This document shows, one piece after another, positions 1-5,821 of a stretch of 8,022 bases of DNA. A model generated the notes under the pieces. That model made no database searches. It was not told the origin of the DNA and saw only the letters and a program-made list of their open reading frames with translations. Made by a program: the position numbers and the translations under genes. Within the stretch, counting starts at the first letter, position 1. Each line of letters starts with the position of its first letter. Location of the stretch: NCBI GenBank assembly GCA_037383845.1, contig JARRON010000061.1, positions 1 through 8,022 on the forward strand, in the 5' to 3' direction. The DNA comes from JARRON01 sp037383845 (GTDB lineage Bacteria > Pseudomonadota > Gammaproteobacteria > Steroidobacterales > XN24).

Positions 1-1078
1 GGAGAAACTGGTAACGGACTCGCGGCGGAATCTGGGCGTAGATCAGGAAGGGGTTGGCGCTCTCGCGATCGCCGTATTCCATGCGTCGCGGCTCCTCGAG
101 CCACGGTGTGTCGATGAAGAGCTCGCGGTAGCGGCGCAGCCGTTGCTCGTCGAAGTCGACCACCATGAGGGTCTTGAGCACGATGGTCGAGTGGATCTTC
201 TCGAAGCGGTAGTAAAAGGTTTCGACGCCGGGGTCGTCGTAGGGGCGGACGGTCGCGATGATCGAGACGGGTTGCCCCGGCGGCGTGGTGGAGCGCACGA
301 GACGGAAGAACTCCCGGTCGTCCGCGTCGGGGAAACGCAGGCTGGCGAGGAAGAAGTGCTCGTAGAGATAGCGCGCCGTCATGGCGTGTTTGGGGTCGTC
401 CCGGTTGAGGAAGGTCTCCCAGGTCTCGATCCGGCGTGCCGCCGCGGGACTCGGCGTCGTCAACGCGGCCTGCTCGGCCGCGTCCGGCCCAGGCGCACCC
501 TGTTCGAGCCAGATCATCAGCGTCCGATAGTCTTCCTCGGGTAAGGCCGGGAAGCCGAAAGGCATGCCGCGGCCCGGGTGGTCGGCCAGAAAACCTCTGA
601 TCTCCCCGGTGTCTGCGGCGCAGCTCAAGTCGTCGGCCTCCGCCTGATAGCGACCCTCCGGGATCGGGTCGAGACGCTTCGCGTCGAGGAGGTAAGCCAT
701 GACGGACTGGTCCTCGGCACCTCCGCCGGTGGGCTGCGTGACGCTGTGAAAGCCCTTCTTCCGCCAGCCCGCGGTGGTGGTGGCGTCGACGAACAGCCGC
801 GTCGGCGCCTGGTCGGTCAGCCGGGTCGAGGAATAGACCGCGTCCTTGCTGCCACCGCGGTCGACGCCCTCGAAGGAGCTCAGCTTGAGCTGGCAGGCGG
901 CGTTGTAGCAGGAGTGGCAGACGACACAGCGCTGGTCCAGCACGGGTTTGACGTCCGCGAGAAAGCTCACCGGCTTCGCCGGGATCGACACCGTCGGCGG
1001 CGGCGGTGTCTGACGGGCGCAAGCGGCCAGCCCGATCGCGATGGCGATGGCGAGAATGAACTGAGCGGGCCGTTGCAT
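1..1078 (-). CDS. cti: Fatty acid cis/trans isomerase (Cti), N-terminal part, lipoprotein type
   Basis: Reading the minus strand from the ATG at 1078 gives 359 uninterrupted codons that run off the left edge. Cti converts cis-unsaturated acyl chains of membrane phospholipids to trans in the periplasm, stiffening the membrane under solvent or heat stress. The protein starts with a short hydrophobic segment ending in a lipobox, LAAC, with Cys20 as the predicted lipidated residue, so this copy is probably membrane-anchored. A c-type haem site, CVVCH, lies at residues 51-55 and is followed by SCYNAACQL, the family's hallmark context for the haem needed for catalysis. Further family-like stretches include GWRKKGF, GMPFGFPALP and YLYEHFF. 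The family is usually about 750-800 residues, so roughly half is present. AAGGTG (1084-1089, minus) ends 5 bases before the ATG and supports this start. The gene is divergent from the DUF3604 gene. The family call is firm; the lipoprotein anchor is a prediction. Confidence 0.93.
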   Translation of the reverse strand, partial: MQRPAQFILAIAIAIGLAACARQTPPPPTVSIPAKPVSFLADVKPVLDQRCVVCHSCYNAACQLKLSSFEGVDRGGSKDAVYSSTRLTDQAPTRLFVDATTTAGWRKKGFHSVTQPTGGGAEDQSVMAYLLDAKRLDPIPEGRYQAEADDLSCAADTGEIRGFLADHPGRGMPFGFPALPEEDYRTLMIWLEQGAPGPDAAEQAALTTPSPAAARRIETWETFLNRDDPKHAMTARYLYEHFFLASLRFPDADDREFFRLVRSTTPPGQPVSIIATVRPYDDPGVETFYYRFEKIHSTIVLKTLMVVDFDEQRLRRYRELFIDTPWLEEPRRMEYGDRESANPFLIYAQIPPRVRYQFL

Positions 1079-1215
1079 GGAGGCACCTTGGGCGTCGGGG
1101 TGTGGAAGATGCCGGCCAGGAACGTTGCCGGGGACCGCATCATAACTTGCCGCGCGCCCGGACGGCGCTCATCCAGCAGCGGAGCGGTCGAAAAAGTCAA
1201 AAAGTTAACACCGGT

Positions 1216-1250
1216 GCCCGGTTCTTCGGTTCCGCTTGCCCGGTTCCGCT
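1216..1250. repeat. Short direct repeats containing CGGTTC
   Basis: CGGTTCCGCT occurs exactly at 1227-1236 and 1241-1250. GCCCGGTTC occurs exactly at 1216-1224 and 1238-1246. The core CGGTTC therefore appears three times within 35 bases. The repeats sit between the two divergent genes and could be regulator sites or simple slippage products. Confidence 0.6.
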
Positions 1251-1260
1251 CCCCATCTAT

Positions 1261-1283
1261 TATTCACTTGTGATATTCACTTG
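1261..1283. repeat. Perfect 10-base direct repeat TATTCACTTG
   Basis: TATTCACTTG is present at 1261-1270 and again at 1274-1283, a 13-base period, with a third partial copy TATTC at 1288-1292. The first copy contains the possible -35 box of the DUF3604 gene. The position upstream of that gene suggests a binding site for a regulator, but no known operator is recognised. Confidence 0.6.
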
Positions 1284-1356
1284 CTAATATTCGGGCATCA
1301 ATGCCGGGCTCGTTATCATACGAGTGTTCGCACATAAACGACTCGAGTGGAAGATT

Positions 1357-3318
1357 ATGATCAGGACATGGTTTGTAACGAGCATCGCGACAGTTTCATT
1401 GGCAGGCGTCGGTCTGTCGACGGCGTTTTCCCAGGAGGCTGAACATTCCACCGAGACCGCGCAAAGTTTTGGGGTCGTAATCGACCCGGCGGCCATTCGC
1501 GAGACGAAGCGGCTCGGCCCGCGCAGCTTTTCGCCCTATGCCAACCGTTCTTTCCCGACGAGGCCGCTGTGGGGCGACCAGCACGTGCACTCCGGCTGGT
1601 CCTTCGATGCGGGTTTCGTTAACGCGCTGAGCCCGGTAGATTCTATGCGCTTCGCGCGCGGCGAGCAGGTAGAGACCACCTTCGGCGTGCCGATCCGGCT
1701 TTCGCGCCCGCTGGACTGGCTGGTGATGACAGATCACTCCGACCTGCTCGGACTCCCGCCCGCGCTTCGCGCCGGTGATCCGGCGCTTGTAGAGGCCGAC
1801 GAAACACTGGCCGCGTGGAGCGAAGTCATGCAGCTCAACGATGTTGAGGCTGCGACTCCGGTCGCAATGGAGGCAATTCAGGCGCAGGGCAACAACACCC
1901 TTCCGGATGCCGCCAAGGACGAGGACTTTTTCCGCAGTAAATGGCACGAATACACGGGGATCGTAGAGAGTTTCAACGATCCGGGCCAGTTCACGGCATT
2001 CATCGGCTATGAATGGACGCCGAACGAGGGGCCGGGCAACAACATGCACCGCAACGTCGTCTATCGCGCCGGCAAGACGGAGGCCGACAAGGTGTTGCCC
2101 TTCACTACCTTCGAGAGTTACGACCCGGAGGATCTCTGGGCCTGGATGGCGAATTTCGAGGAAATGACCGGCACTCCGGTGCTGGCGATTCCGCACAACG
2201 GCAACCTTTCGAACGGGCTCATGTTTGCGCTGGAGACCTACACGACGAAGGAGCCGCTTGATGCGGACTACGCGACGCGCCGCCAGCGCTTCGAACCGAT
2301 CTACGAGGTCACCCAGATCAAGGGCGATGGCGAGGCCCATCCGTCACTCTCGCCCGATGATGAGTTCGCCGATTACGAGACCTGGGACGAGGGGAACCTG
2401 AACCTCACGCCCAAGACACCGGACATGATTCAGTACGAGTACTATCGCGAAGCGCTGAAGAACGGTATCCGGCTGGAGCAGGACATTGGCGCCAACCCGT
2501 TCCGGATCGGGGCGGCCGCCGGCACCGACGCGCACACGGCCCTGAGTGCCGTGGAGGAAGAGAACTTCTTCGGCAAGCATTCAGGCGTCGAGCCGTCGCC
2601 GACACGGTGGGAACATGTCGTGCTGTCCTTTGATGGCCGGGAAATCCTCGGCTGGCGGCAGGCCGCTTCCGGTTACACGGCCGTCTGGGCGGTGGAGAAC
2701 ACCCGCGAGGCGATCTGGGACGCGATGATGCGGCGCGAGACTTACGCGTCGACCGGGCCGCGCATGACGGTCTGGTTTTTCGGCGGCTGGGACTTCACCC
2801 AGGAGGACGCCGGCGTCCGCGAGCCGGGCTGGGTCGGCTACGACAAGGGCGTCCCCATGGGCGCCGACCTGCCGGCCGGCCCGGACGGGGCAAGCCCCAC
2901 GTTCTACGTGGCAGCCCTCAAGGACCCAATGGGCGGCAATCTCGACCGCATCCAGATCGTCAAGGGCTGGGTCGACGCGAACGGGGAGACGCGTGAAAAG
3001 GTGTATGACGTCGCGTGGTCGGATGGCCGCGAACCCGGTGCGGACGGCAAGTTGCCGCCGGTCGGCAATACGGTCGATGTCGCGAATGCGACCTGGACGA
3101 ACACGATTGGCGCGCCGGAACTGATCGCAGTCTGGAAGGACCCGGATTTCGACCCGGCATTGCCGGCAACCTATTACGCCCGCGTCCTCCAGATCCCGAC
3201 ACCTCGCTGGACGGCCTACGAGGCGCAACGATTCCAGATCGAGTTGCCGGACGAGGTGCCGATGACCACCCAGGAGCGCGCGTACACGTCACCGATCTGG
3301 TACAAGCCGGCGCGATGA
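1357..3318 (+). CDS. Secreted DUF3604-family protein with PHP-like metal-binding motifs
   Basis: This 653-residue protein matches the DUF3604 family (usually about 600-680 residues), common in marine and environmental proteobacteria and without a settled general function. An N-terminal hydrophobic segment ends with AFS at residues 23-25, a likely signal peptidase I site, so the mature protein should be periplasmic or exported. Motifs resembling PHP-type metallophosphoesterases run in order: GDQHVHS (His76, His78), TDHSD (Asp126, His127), PHNGN (His280) and GTDAH (Asp391, His393). EVTQIKG at 317-323 and the C-terminal RVLQIPTPRWTAYEA are also typical. These residues suggest a multi-metal hydrolase, but the substrate is unknown. 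I chose ATG 1357 because it begins the signal peptide and is preceded by GGAAG (1349-1353), although the 3-base gap is short. An upstream in-frame GTG at 1324 would add 11 polar residues in front of the signal peptide. The gene is divergent from cti and stands alone. Confidence 0.9.
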   Translation: MIRTWFVTSIATVSLAGVGLSTAFSQEAEHSTETAQSFGVVIDPAAIRETKRLGPRSFSPYANRSFPTRPLWGDQHVHSGWSFDAGFVNALSPVDSMRFARGEQVETTFGVPIRLSRPLDWLVMTDHSDLLGLPPALRAGDPALVEADETLAAWSEVMQLNDVEAATPVAMEAIQAQGNNTLPDAAKDEDFFRSKWHEYTGIVESFNDPGQFTAFIGYEWTPNEGPGNNMHRNVVYRAGKTEADKVLPFTTFESYDPEDLWAWMANFEEMTGTPVLAIPHNGNLSNGLMFALETYTTKEPLDADYATRRQRFEPIYEVTQIKGDGEAHPSLSPDDEFADYETWDEGNLNLTPKTPDMIQYEYYREALKNGIRLEQDIGANPFRIGAAAGTDAHTALSAVEEENFFGKHSGVEPSPTRWEHVVLSFDGREILGWRQAASGYTAVWAVENTREAIWDAMMRRETYASTGPRMTVWFFGGWDFTQEDAGVREPGWVGYDKGVPMGADLPAGPDGASPTFYVAALKDPMGGNLDRIQIVKGWVDANGETREKVYDVAWSDGREPGADGKLPPVGNTVDVANATWTNTIGAPELIAVWKDPDFDPALPATYYARVLQIPTPRWTAYEAQRFQIELPDEVPMTTQERAYTSPIWYKPAR

Positions 3319-3328
3319 ATCCGTGCAC

Positions 3329-3350
3329 GGACCCTGATCGGGTCTTGCCA
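3329..3350 (+). terminator. Weak hairpin just after the DUF3604 stop codon
   Basis: GACCC (3330-3334) pairs with GGGTC (3340-3344) around the 5-base loop TGATC. An extra G-T pair is possible at the base, followed by TTGCC. The position 11 bases after the stop fits a terminator, but the stem is short and there is no real T-run. Confidence 0.25.
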
Positions 3351-3370
3351 TATCAGTAAAACCGGGCACC

Positions 3371-3436
3371 ACCGCCGTCGCTCAACGGCCCTACCGGCGA
3401 TACATTCCCGGGGGGCGCTTCAGGACCGACGGCGGT
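3371..3436. repeat. Perfect 10-base inverted repeat with 46-base interior
   Basis: ACCGCCGTCG at 3371-3380 is the exact reverse complement of CGACGGCGGT at 3427-3436. The arms could form a stable GC-rich stem in RNA. No T-run follows, so it is not a standard terminator, and no mobile-element function is visible. Confidence 0.55.
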
Positions 3437-3650
3437 TCTCGGGGCGGTGAGTTTACGTGTCCGGACCCAGGCTGCGGCGATTCAGCGGGTCCGCACTTCT
3501 GATCAGCGCAGGCTCCCGGACGGACAGTTCATCGCGACCGACGTGGCGGAAGTCTCCGAACCGGGCAGCTTCGCTTCCCGGCCTCTGCACCGGCCTCGTC
3601 GGCGGCGGTGCGAACCGAAAGAACCCGAACGCTGGACGCCTTCCAGAACG

Positions 3651-3680
3651 AAGCCCGGCCCGGTGCCGGGTTTCTTGTTG
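3651..3680 (+). terminator. Intrinsic terminator-like hairpin
   Basis: AAGCCCGGC (3651-3659) pairs along its full length with GCCGGGTTT (3665-3673), with one G-T wobble, around the 5-base loop CCGGT. The next bases are CTTGTTG, a T-rich though interrupted tail. The geometry fits a rho-independent terminator on the plus strand. It lies 332 bases past the DUF3604 stop, so it ends either a long 3' untranslated region or a separate short transcript. On the minus strand it has no T-rich tail. Confidence 0.6.
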
Positions 3681-3894
3681 CGTCATCGCCGGCTCGCAGT
3701 CAGGGCTGACGGCCGGTGGGCAATGGTCCGCTACCCACCGGAAACGGCACGCAGGTGGGCCCGGCCCCGTCACGCAGGGACAAGTTGGGTGCGTACATCC
3801 CGGCGTAGCCTGTTGAGGCCCGGCTGCAGACCGCTCCCGGCCGTCTGCGATACAGTCATCTTGTGGTGCCGGCAGAAATGATGAAGAGGTAGTC

Positions 3895-4971
3895 ATGCGA
3901 ATCACGGTACTGGGGGCCGGCGCTGGCGGCGCGGCTGTAGCATTCGATTGCGCGTCGAACGGGCACGAGGTTCGCCTGTTCGATTTCGAGCAATTTCCAG
4001 CCAACGTCGCGGCCATCGCGAAACAGGGTGGAATCAACGCCGAGGGCTACATCTCCGGTTTCGGGCCCGTCGCCTATTCGGGGCACGACATCGACCAGGC
4101 GTTGTCCGGGGCTGAACTGATCTACGTGGTCGGCCCCGCATACAGTACCGAGCCATTCGGCGAAGCCGTGGCCGGCAAACTTCGGGCCGGACAGACGGTG
4201 GTTGTCAGCCCGAGTTCCTGTGGCGGCGCTTTGGCCTTCAAGCGCGCCGCCGGGCTGGCCCTGCAAGATGACTCCATCCGGATCGCCGAGACCTCCACGC
4301 TTCACTATGCCGTGCGTTTGACGGAGCCGGGCAGGATCCGGGTGTTCCTCAAACTCAAGGCGGGAAACCTGTTGGCAGCACTGCCAGGCACGCACACTGG
4401 CGATATCCTGGAACTCATCGCTGACGTTTATCCTGGCATGGAGCCGGCACAGAGCACCCTGCAAACCAGCCTGCAGAATGCGAACCCGATCATTCATCCG
4501 GCGGTGACCTTGAGCAACGCGGCACGCATCGAGACGACAGGTGGGGACTTTCTGTTCTACGAAGAAGGTGTCAGCGATTCGGTCGGTCGCCTGATCGAGG
4601 CACTCGACAATGAGCGCATCGCGATCGGCAGAAAGCTGGGGATTCCGATACTGCCCGATCCTGAGATGGGCGTCCGCCAAGGGTACATGCTGGAGGCCAA
4701 CTATGGATCTGGCTACCGTAACGCGCCCGGATTCCGGGGCATTCGCGCCCAGCCGCAGCTTGATCATCGCTACCTCAACGAGGATGTCGGCTACGGGCTG
4801 GTGTTCATGTCACTGCTGGGCCAGCAGGTCGCCGCCACGACGCCCGGAATAGACGCAATCATCCAACTGGCGTCGATTGTGATGGCGCGAGACTACAGGG
4901 CCGCGGCGTTGCGGACCCCTTCATCGCTCGGCATAGCAGGCTTCTCGGCTGAAGAACTCGCATCGCTGTAA
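3895..4971 (+). CDS. NAD(P)-dependent opine dehydrogenase-family protein (octopine/nopaline dehydrogenase type)
   Basis: This 358-residue protein fits the octopine/nopaline dehydrogenase family, which joins an amino acid and a 2-oxo acid by reductive condensation, or runs the reverse reaction in opine breakdown. Residues 1 to about 190 form a Rossmann-type cofactor domain with GAGAGG at 7-12; Asp30 after the second strand hints at NAD(H) rather than NADP(H). The C-terminal domain carries NPIIHP with His201 and NEDVGYG with Asp297, matching the catalytic His/Asp pair of bacterial opine dehydrogenases such as N-(1-D-carboxyethyl)-L-norvaline dehydrogenase. No signal peptide is seen, so it is cytoplasmic. 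GAAGAGG (3883-3889) lies 5 bases before the ATG, a strong start. There is no adjacent nicotianamine synthase-like, transporter or opine oxidase gene, so substrate and direction are unknown. The length is normal and the frame intact. Confidence 0.88.
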   Translation: MRITVLGAGAGGAAVAFDCASNGHEVRLFDFEQFPANVAAIAKQGGINAEGYISGFGPVAYSGHDIDQALSGAELIYVVGPAYSTEPFGEAVAGKLRAGQTVVVSPSSCGGALAFKRAAGLALQDDSIRIAETSTLHYAVRLTEPGRIRVFLKLKAGNLLAALPGTHTGDILELIADVYPGMEPAQSTLQTSLQNANPIIHPAVTLSNAARIETTGGDFLFYEEGVSDSVGRLIEALDNERIAIGRKLGIPILPDPEMGVRQGYMLEANYGSGYRNAPGFRGIRAQPQLDHRYLNEDVGYGLVFMSLLGQQVAATTPGIDAIIQLASIVMARDYRAAALRTPSSLGIAGFSAEELASL

Positions 4972-5358
4972 CGCGCTTCCCGGCCATAGTCGCGGCCCGG
5001 GCGATCTGATGCGCGACGTCCGGGTCTGATCATTCTGAAGGGACAGCATGGCAGTCTCCCGCGCTTCGCTCGGGGCGCCAGTGGCGCGCGGAACCGGGGC
5101 CTTCCGGGTGTTACCGGCCACACCGCCGAAATCTCGCGCACCGCCGAGGCGGGTGTCCTGAGTGTCGCTAATGCGACCAGGGCCGCAACCAGACCGCTCC
5201 GCAAAAGCATCCCCGCCTGAGCGGCGGCGAGCGGCTGGATTGGTACCATGCTACGCGTCGACGACGCAGGCGCCGGATCCGGATTCCTGACCGTCTGGCC
5301 TCGTGATCGGCCGCAGACCTCGCCGGGAGACCGCAGACTCCTGCCCTCTTGCCCTTGT

Positions 5359-5415
5359 CAGCGAGTCGCCGTCCGAGGGCAGCTTTCGGGGCCGGGTCTG
5401 ACCGGGGACTCGCTG
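5359..5415. repeat. 9-base inverted repeat CAGCGAGTC/GACTCGCTG
   Basis: CAGCGAGTC (5359-5367) is exactly complementary in reverse to GACTCGCTG (5407-5415), separated by 39 bases. It is one of three inverted pairs clustered in this spacer. Confidence 0.5.
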
Positions 5416-5491
5416 TCGACGAGCGGAATGCATCAGTGGCTTCCCGTCCCAGACGGCCGCTTCCTGGCCGCTTAATGAGCCCGAAGCTGCC
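5378..5491. repeat. Near-perfect inverted repeat GGCAGCTTTCGGG/CCCGAAGCTGCC
   Basis: GGCAGCTTTCGGG (5378-5390) and CCCGAAGCTGCC (5480-5491) are reverse complements except for one extra T in the left arm. The 89-base interior contains the right arm of the 5359-5415 repeat, so the two pairings interleave and cannot both form in one simple stem. Paired arms like these fit a small decayed element or alternative RNA folds. Confidence 0.5.
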
Positions 5492-5497
5492 TGGGAC
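5446..5497. repeat. 7-base inverted repeat GTCCCAG/CTGGGAC with inner pairing
   Basis: GTCCCAG (5446-5452) pairs exactly with CTGGGAC (5491-5497). Inside, GCTTC (5459-5463) can pair with GAAGC (5483-5487), giving a nested stem-loop. Two of the GGCCGCT copies fall within it. Confidence 0.4.
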
Positions 5498-5644
5498 AAG
5501 GACCGAAGACGCGAACGGCCGCTCGCGGCCCACAACCGACCCGCCGGGCGTGGTCTCCGCGTAATCTTCGTGTCTGGATGTCGTGACACTGCATGAGAGC
5601 TTGCGTTTCTCACCCGGAGCAGGCATGACCGGAGGTTATGGCCT

Positions 5645-5791
5645 ATGCTCGGGGCTGACTTCCGCCACTGGCGCCGTGCCGGTCGAAATGCCTGCCGGGG
5701 CTTGCGGCGCTTTCGCCCGGTGTCTGTGAGGGGAGCGCTGAGGCTACACGTTGACACCCAGATCCGGGCGAACCTGAACCCGTATCTCTGA
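5645..5791 (+). CDS. Possible small basic protein, 48 residues, unrecognised
   Basis: An ATG at 5645 follows GGAGG (5631-5635) by 9 bases, a good ribosome-site geometry, and opens a 48-codon frame ending in TGA at 5789-5791, 30 bases before the sulfurtransferase start. The product is rich in Arg (for example HWRRAGR), has no signal peptide or known motif, and could be chance, since GC-rich DNA often yields Arg-rich frames. A competing 34-codon frame at 5625-5729 overlaps it in another phase. I rate it as weak. Confidence 0.15.
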   Translation: MLGADFRHWRRAGRNACRGLRRFRPVSVRGALRLHVDTQIRANLNPYL

Positions 5792-5821
5792 TAATTGGCG
5801 GCTCAATACCAGGAGACTCCG

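Larger units (their letters stand above)
1185..1323. promoter_or_regulatory. AT-rich divergent promoter region between cti and the DUF3604 gene
   Basis: The cti and DUF3604 genes face away from each other across 1079-1356, so both promoters should lie here. The stretch 1251-1325 is clearly richer in A and T than the genes around it. Rightward candidates are TTCACT (1263-1268) with TAATAT (1285-1290) at a 16-base spacing, or the better -10 match TATCAT (1314-1319), which lacks a good -35. A leftward -35-like TTGACT lies at 1200-1195 on the minus strand but has no convincing -10. The perfect palindrome CACCGGTG (1209-1216) and the inverted pair GGCAT/ATGCC (1294-1305) could bind a regulator. 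The location is well supported; the individual boxes are guesses by eye. Confidence 0.45.
3319..3894. other. 576-base spacer without a convincing gene
   Basis: No reading frame here resembles a known protein. The open frames are rich in Arg, Pro and Ser, as expected for GC-rich non-coding DNA. The spacer holds a weak hairpin next to the DUF3604 stop, a widely spaced 10-base inverted repeat (3371-3436), a hairpin CCGGGCAGC/GCTTCCCGG with one mismatch and a 3-base loop (3561-3581), and a terminator-like hairpin at 3651-3680. The promoter of the opine dehydrogenase gene must lie between about 3690 and 3880, but I see no good -35/-10 pair. A short untranslated RNA ending at 3680 cannot be excluded. 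Confidence 0.55.
4972..5821. other. 850-base spacer with inverted repeats and no convincing gene
   Basis: No open frame on either strand here resembles a known protein. The DNA is GC-rich and contains three sets of inverted repeats between 5359 and 5497, three copies of GGCCGCT (5455-5461, 5466-5472, 5517-5523), a 9-base direct repeat CACCGCCGA (5121-5129, 5139-5147) and small palindromes such as TGTCGTGACA (5579-5588). A minus-strand frame starting at 5210 opens with a signal-peptide-like segment and then loses protein-like character. A perfect -35 hexamer TTGACA lies at 5751-5756, but no fitting -10 follows at normal spacing. Possible readings are a decayed gene or element, or a structured untranslated RNA. 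Confidence 0.55.

Noticed and set aside
143..1273. Two plus-strand open frames (143-544 and 578-1273)
   Set aside because: They are antisense to the clearly recognisable Cti reading frame and their translations show no family features.
1324..1356. GTG 1324 as the start of the DUF3604 protein
   Set aside because: It would place 11 mostly polar residues in front of a normal signal peptide, and the possible -10 box TATCAT at 1314-1319 would put transcription start at or after it.
1396..2340. A 314-codon open frame on the minus strand
   Set aside because: It lies fully opposite the DUF3604 gene, which carries strong family motifs. Long antisense frames are common in GC-rich genes.
3447..3881. 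A 144-codon plus-strand frame and an overlapping 119-codon frame in the spacer
   Set aside because: Both are rich in Arg, Pro and Ser with no recognisable domain, and both read straight through the terminator-like hairpin at 3651-3680.
3856..4767. A 303-codon open frame on the minus strand
   Set aside because: It is opposite the opine dehydrogenase gene, which has intact cofactor and catalytic motifs and a good ribosome site.
4979..5035. GC-rich partial inverted repeat after the opine dehydrogenase stop as a terminator
   Set aside because: The pairing CCCGGCC with GGCCCGGG needs a bulge and no T-run follows on the plus strand.
5751..5756. Perfect TTGACA as the promoter of the sulfurtransferase gene
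   Set aside because: No -10-like hexamer occurs 15-19 bases downstream; the nearest candidates (TATCTC, GATAAT) are 26 and 33 bases away.
5168..5757. Minus-strand open frames of 152 and 168 codons in the 850-base spacer
   Set aside because: They overlap each other, are Arg- and Ser-rich, and resemble no protein I know. The inverted repeats inside them also argue against coding.
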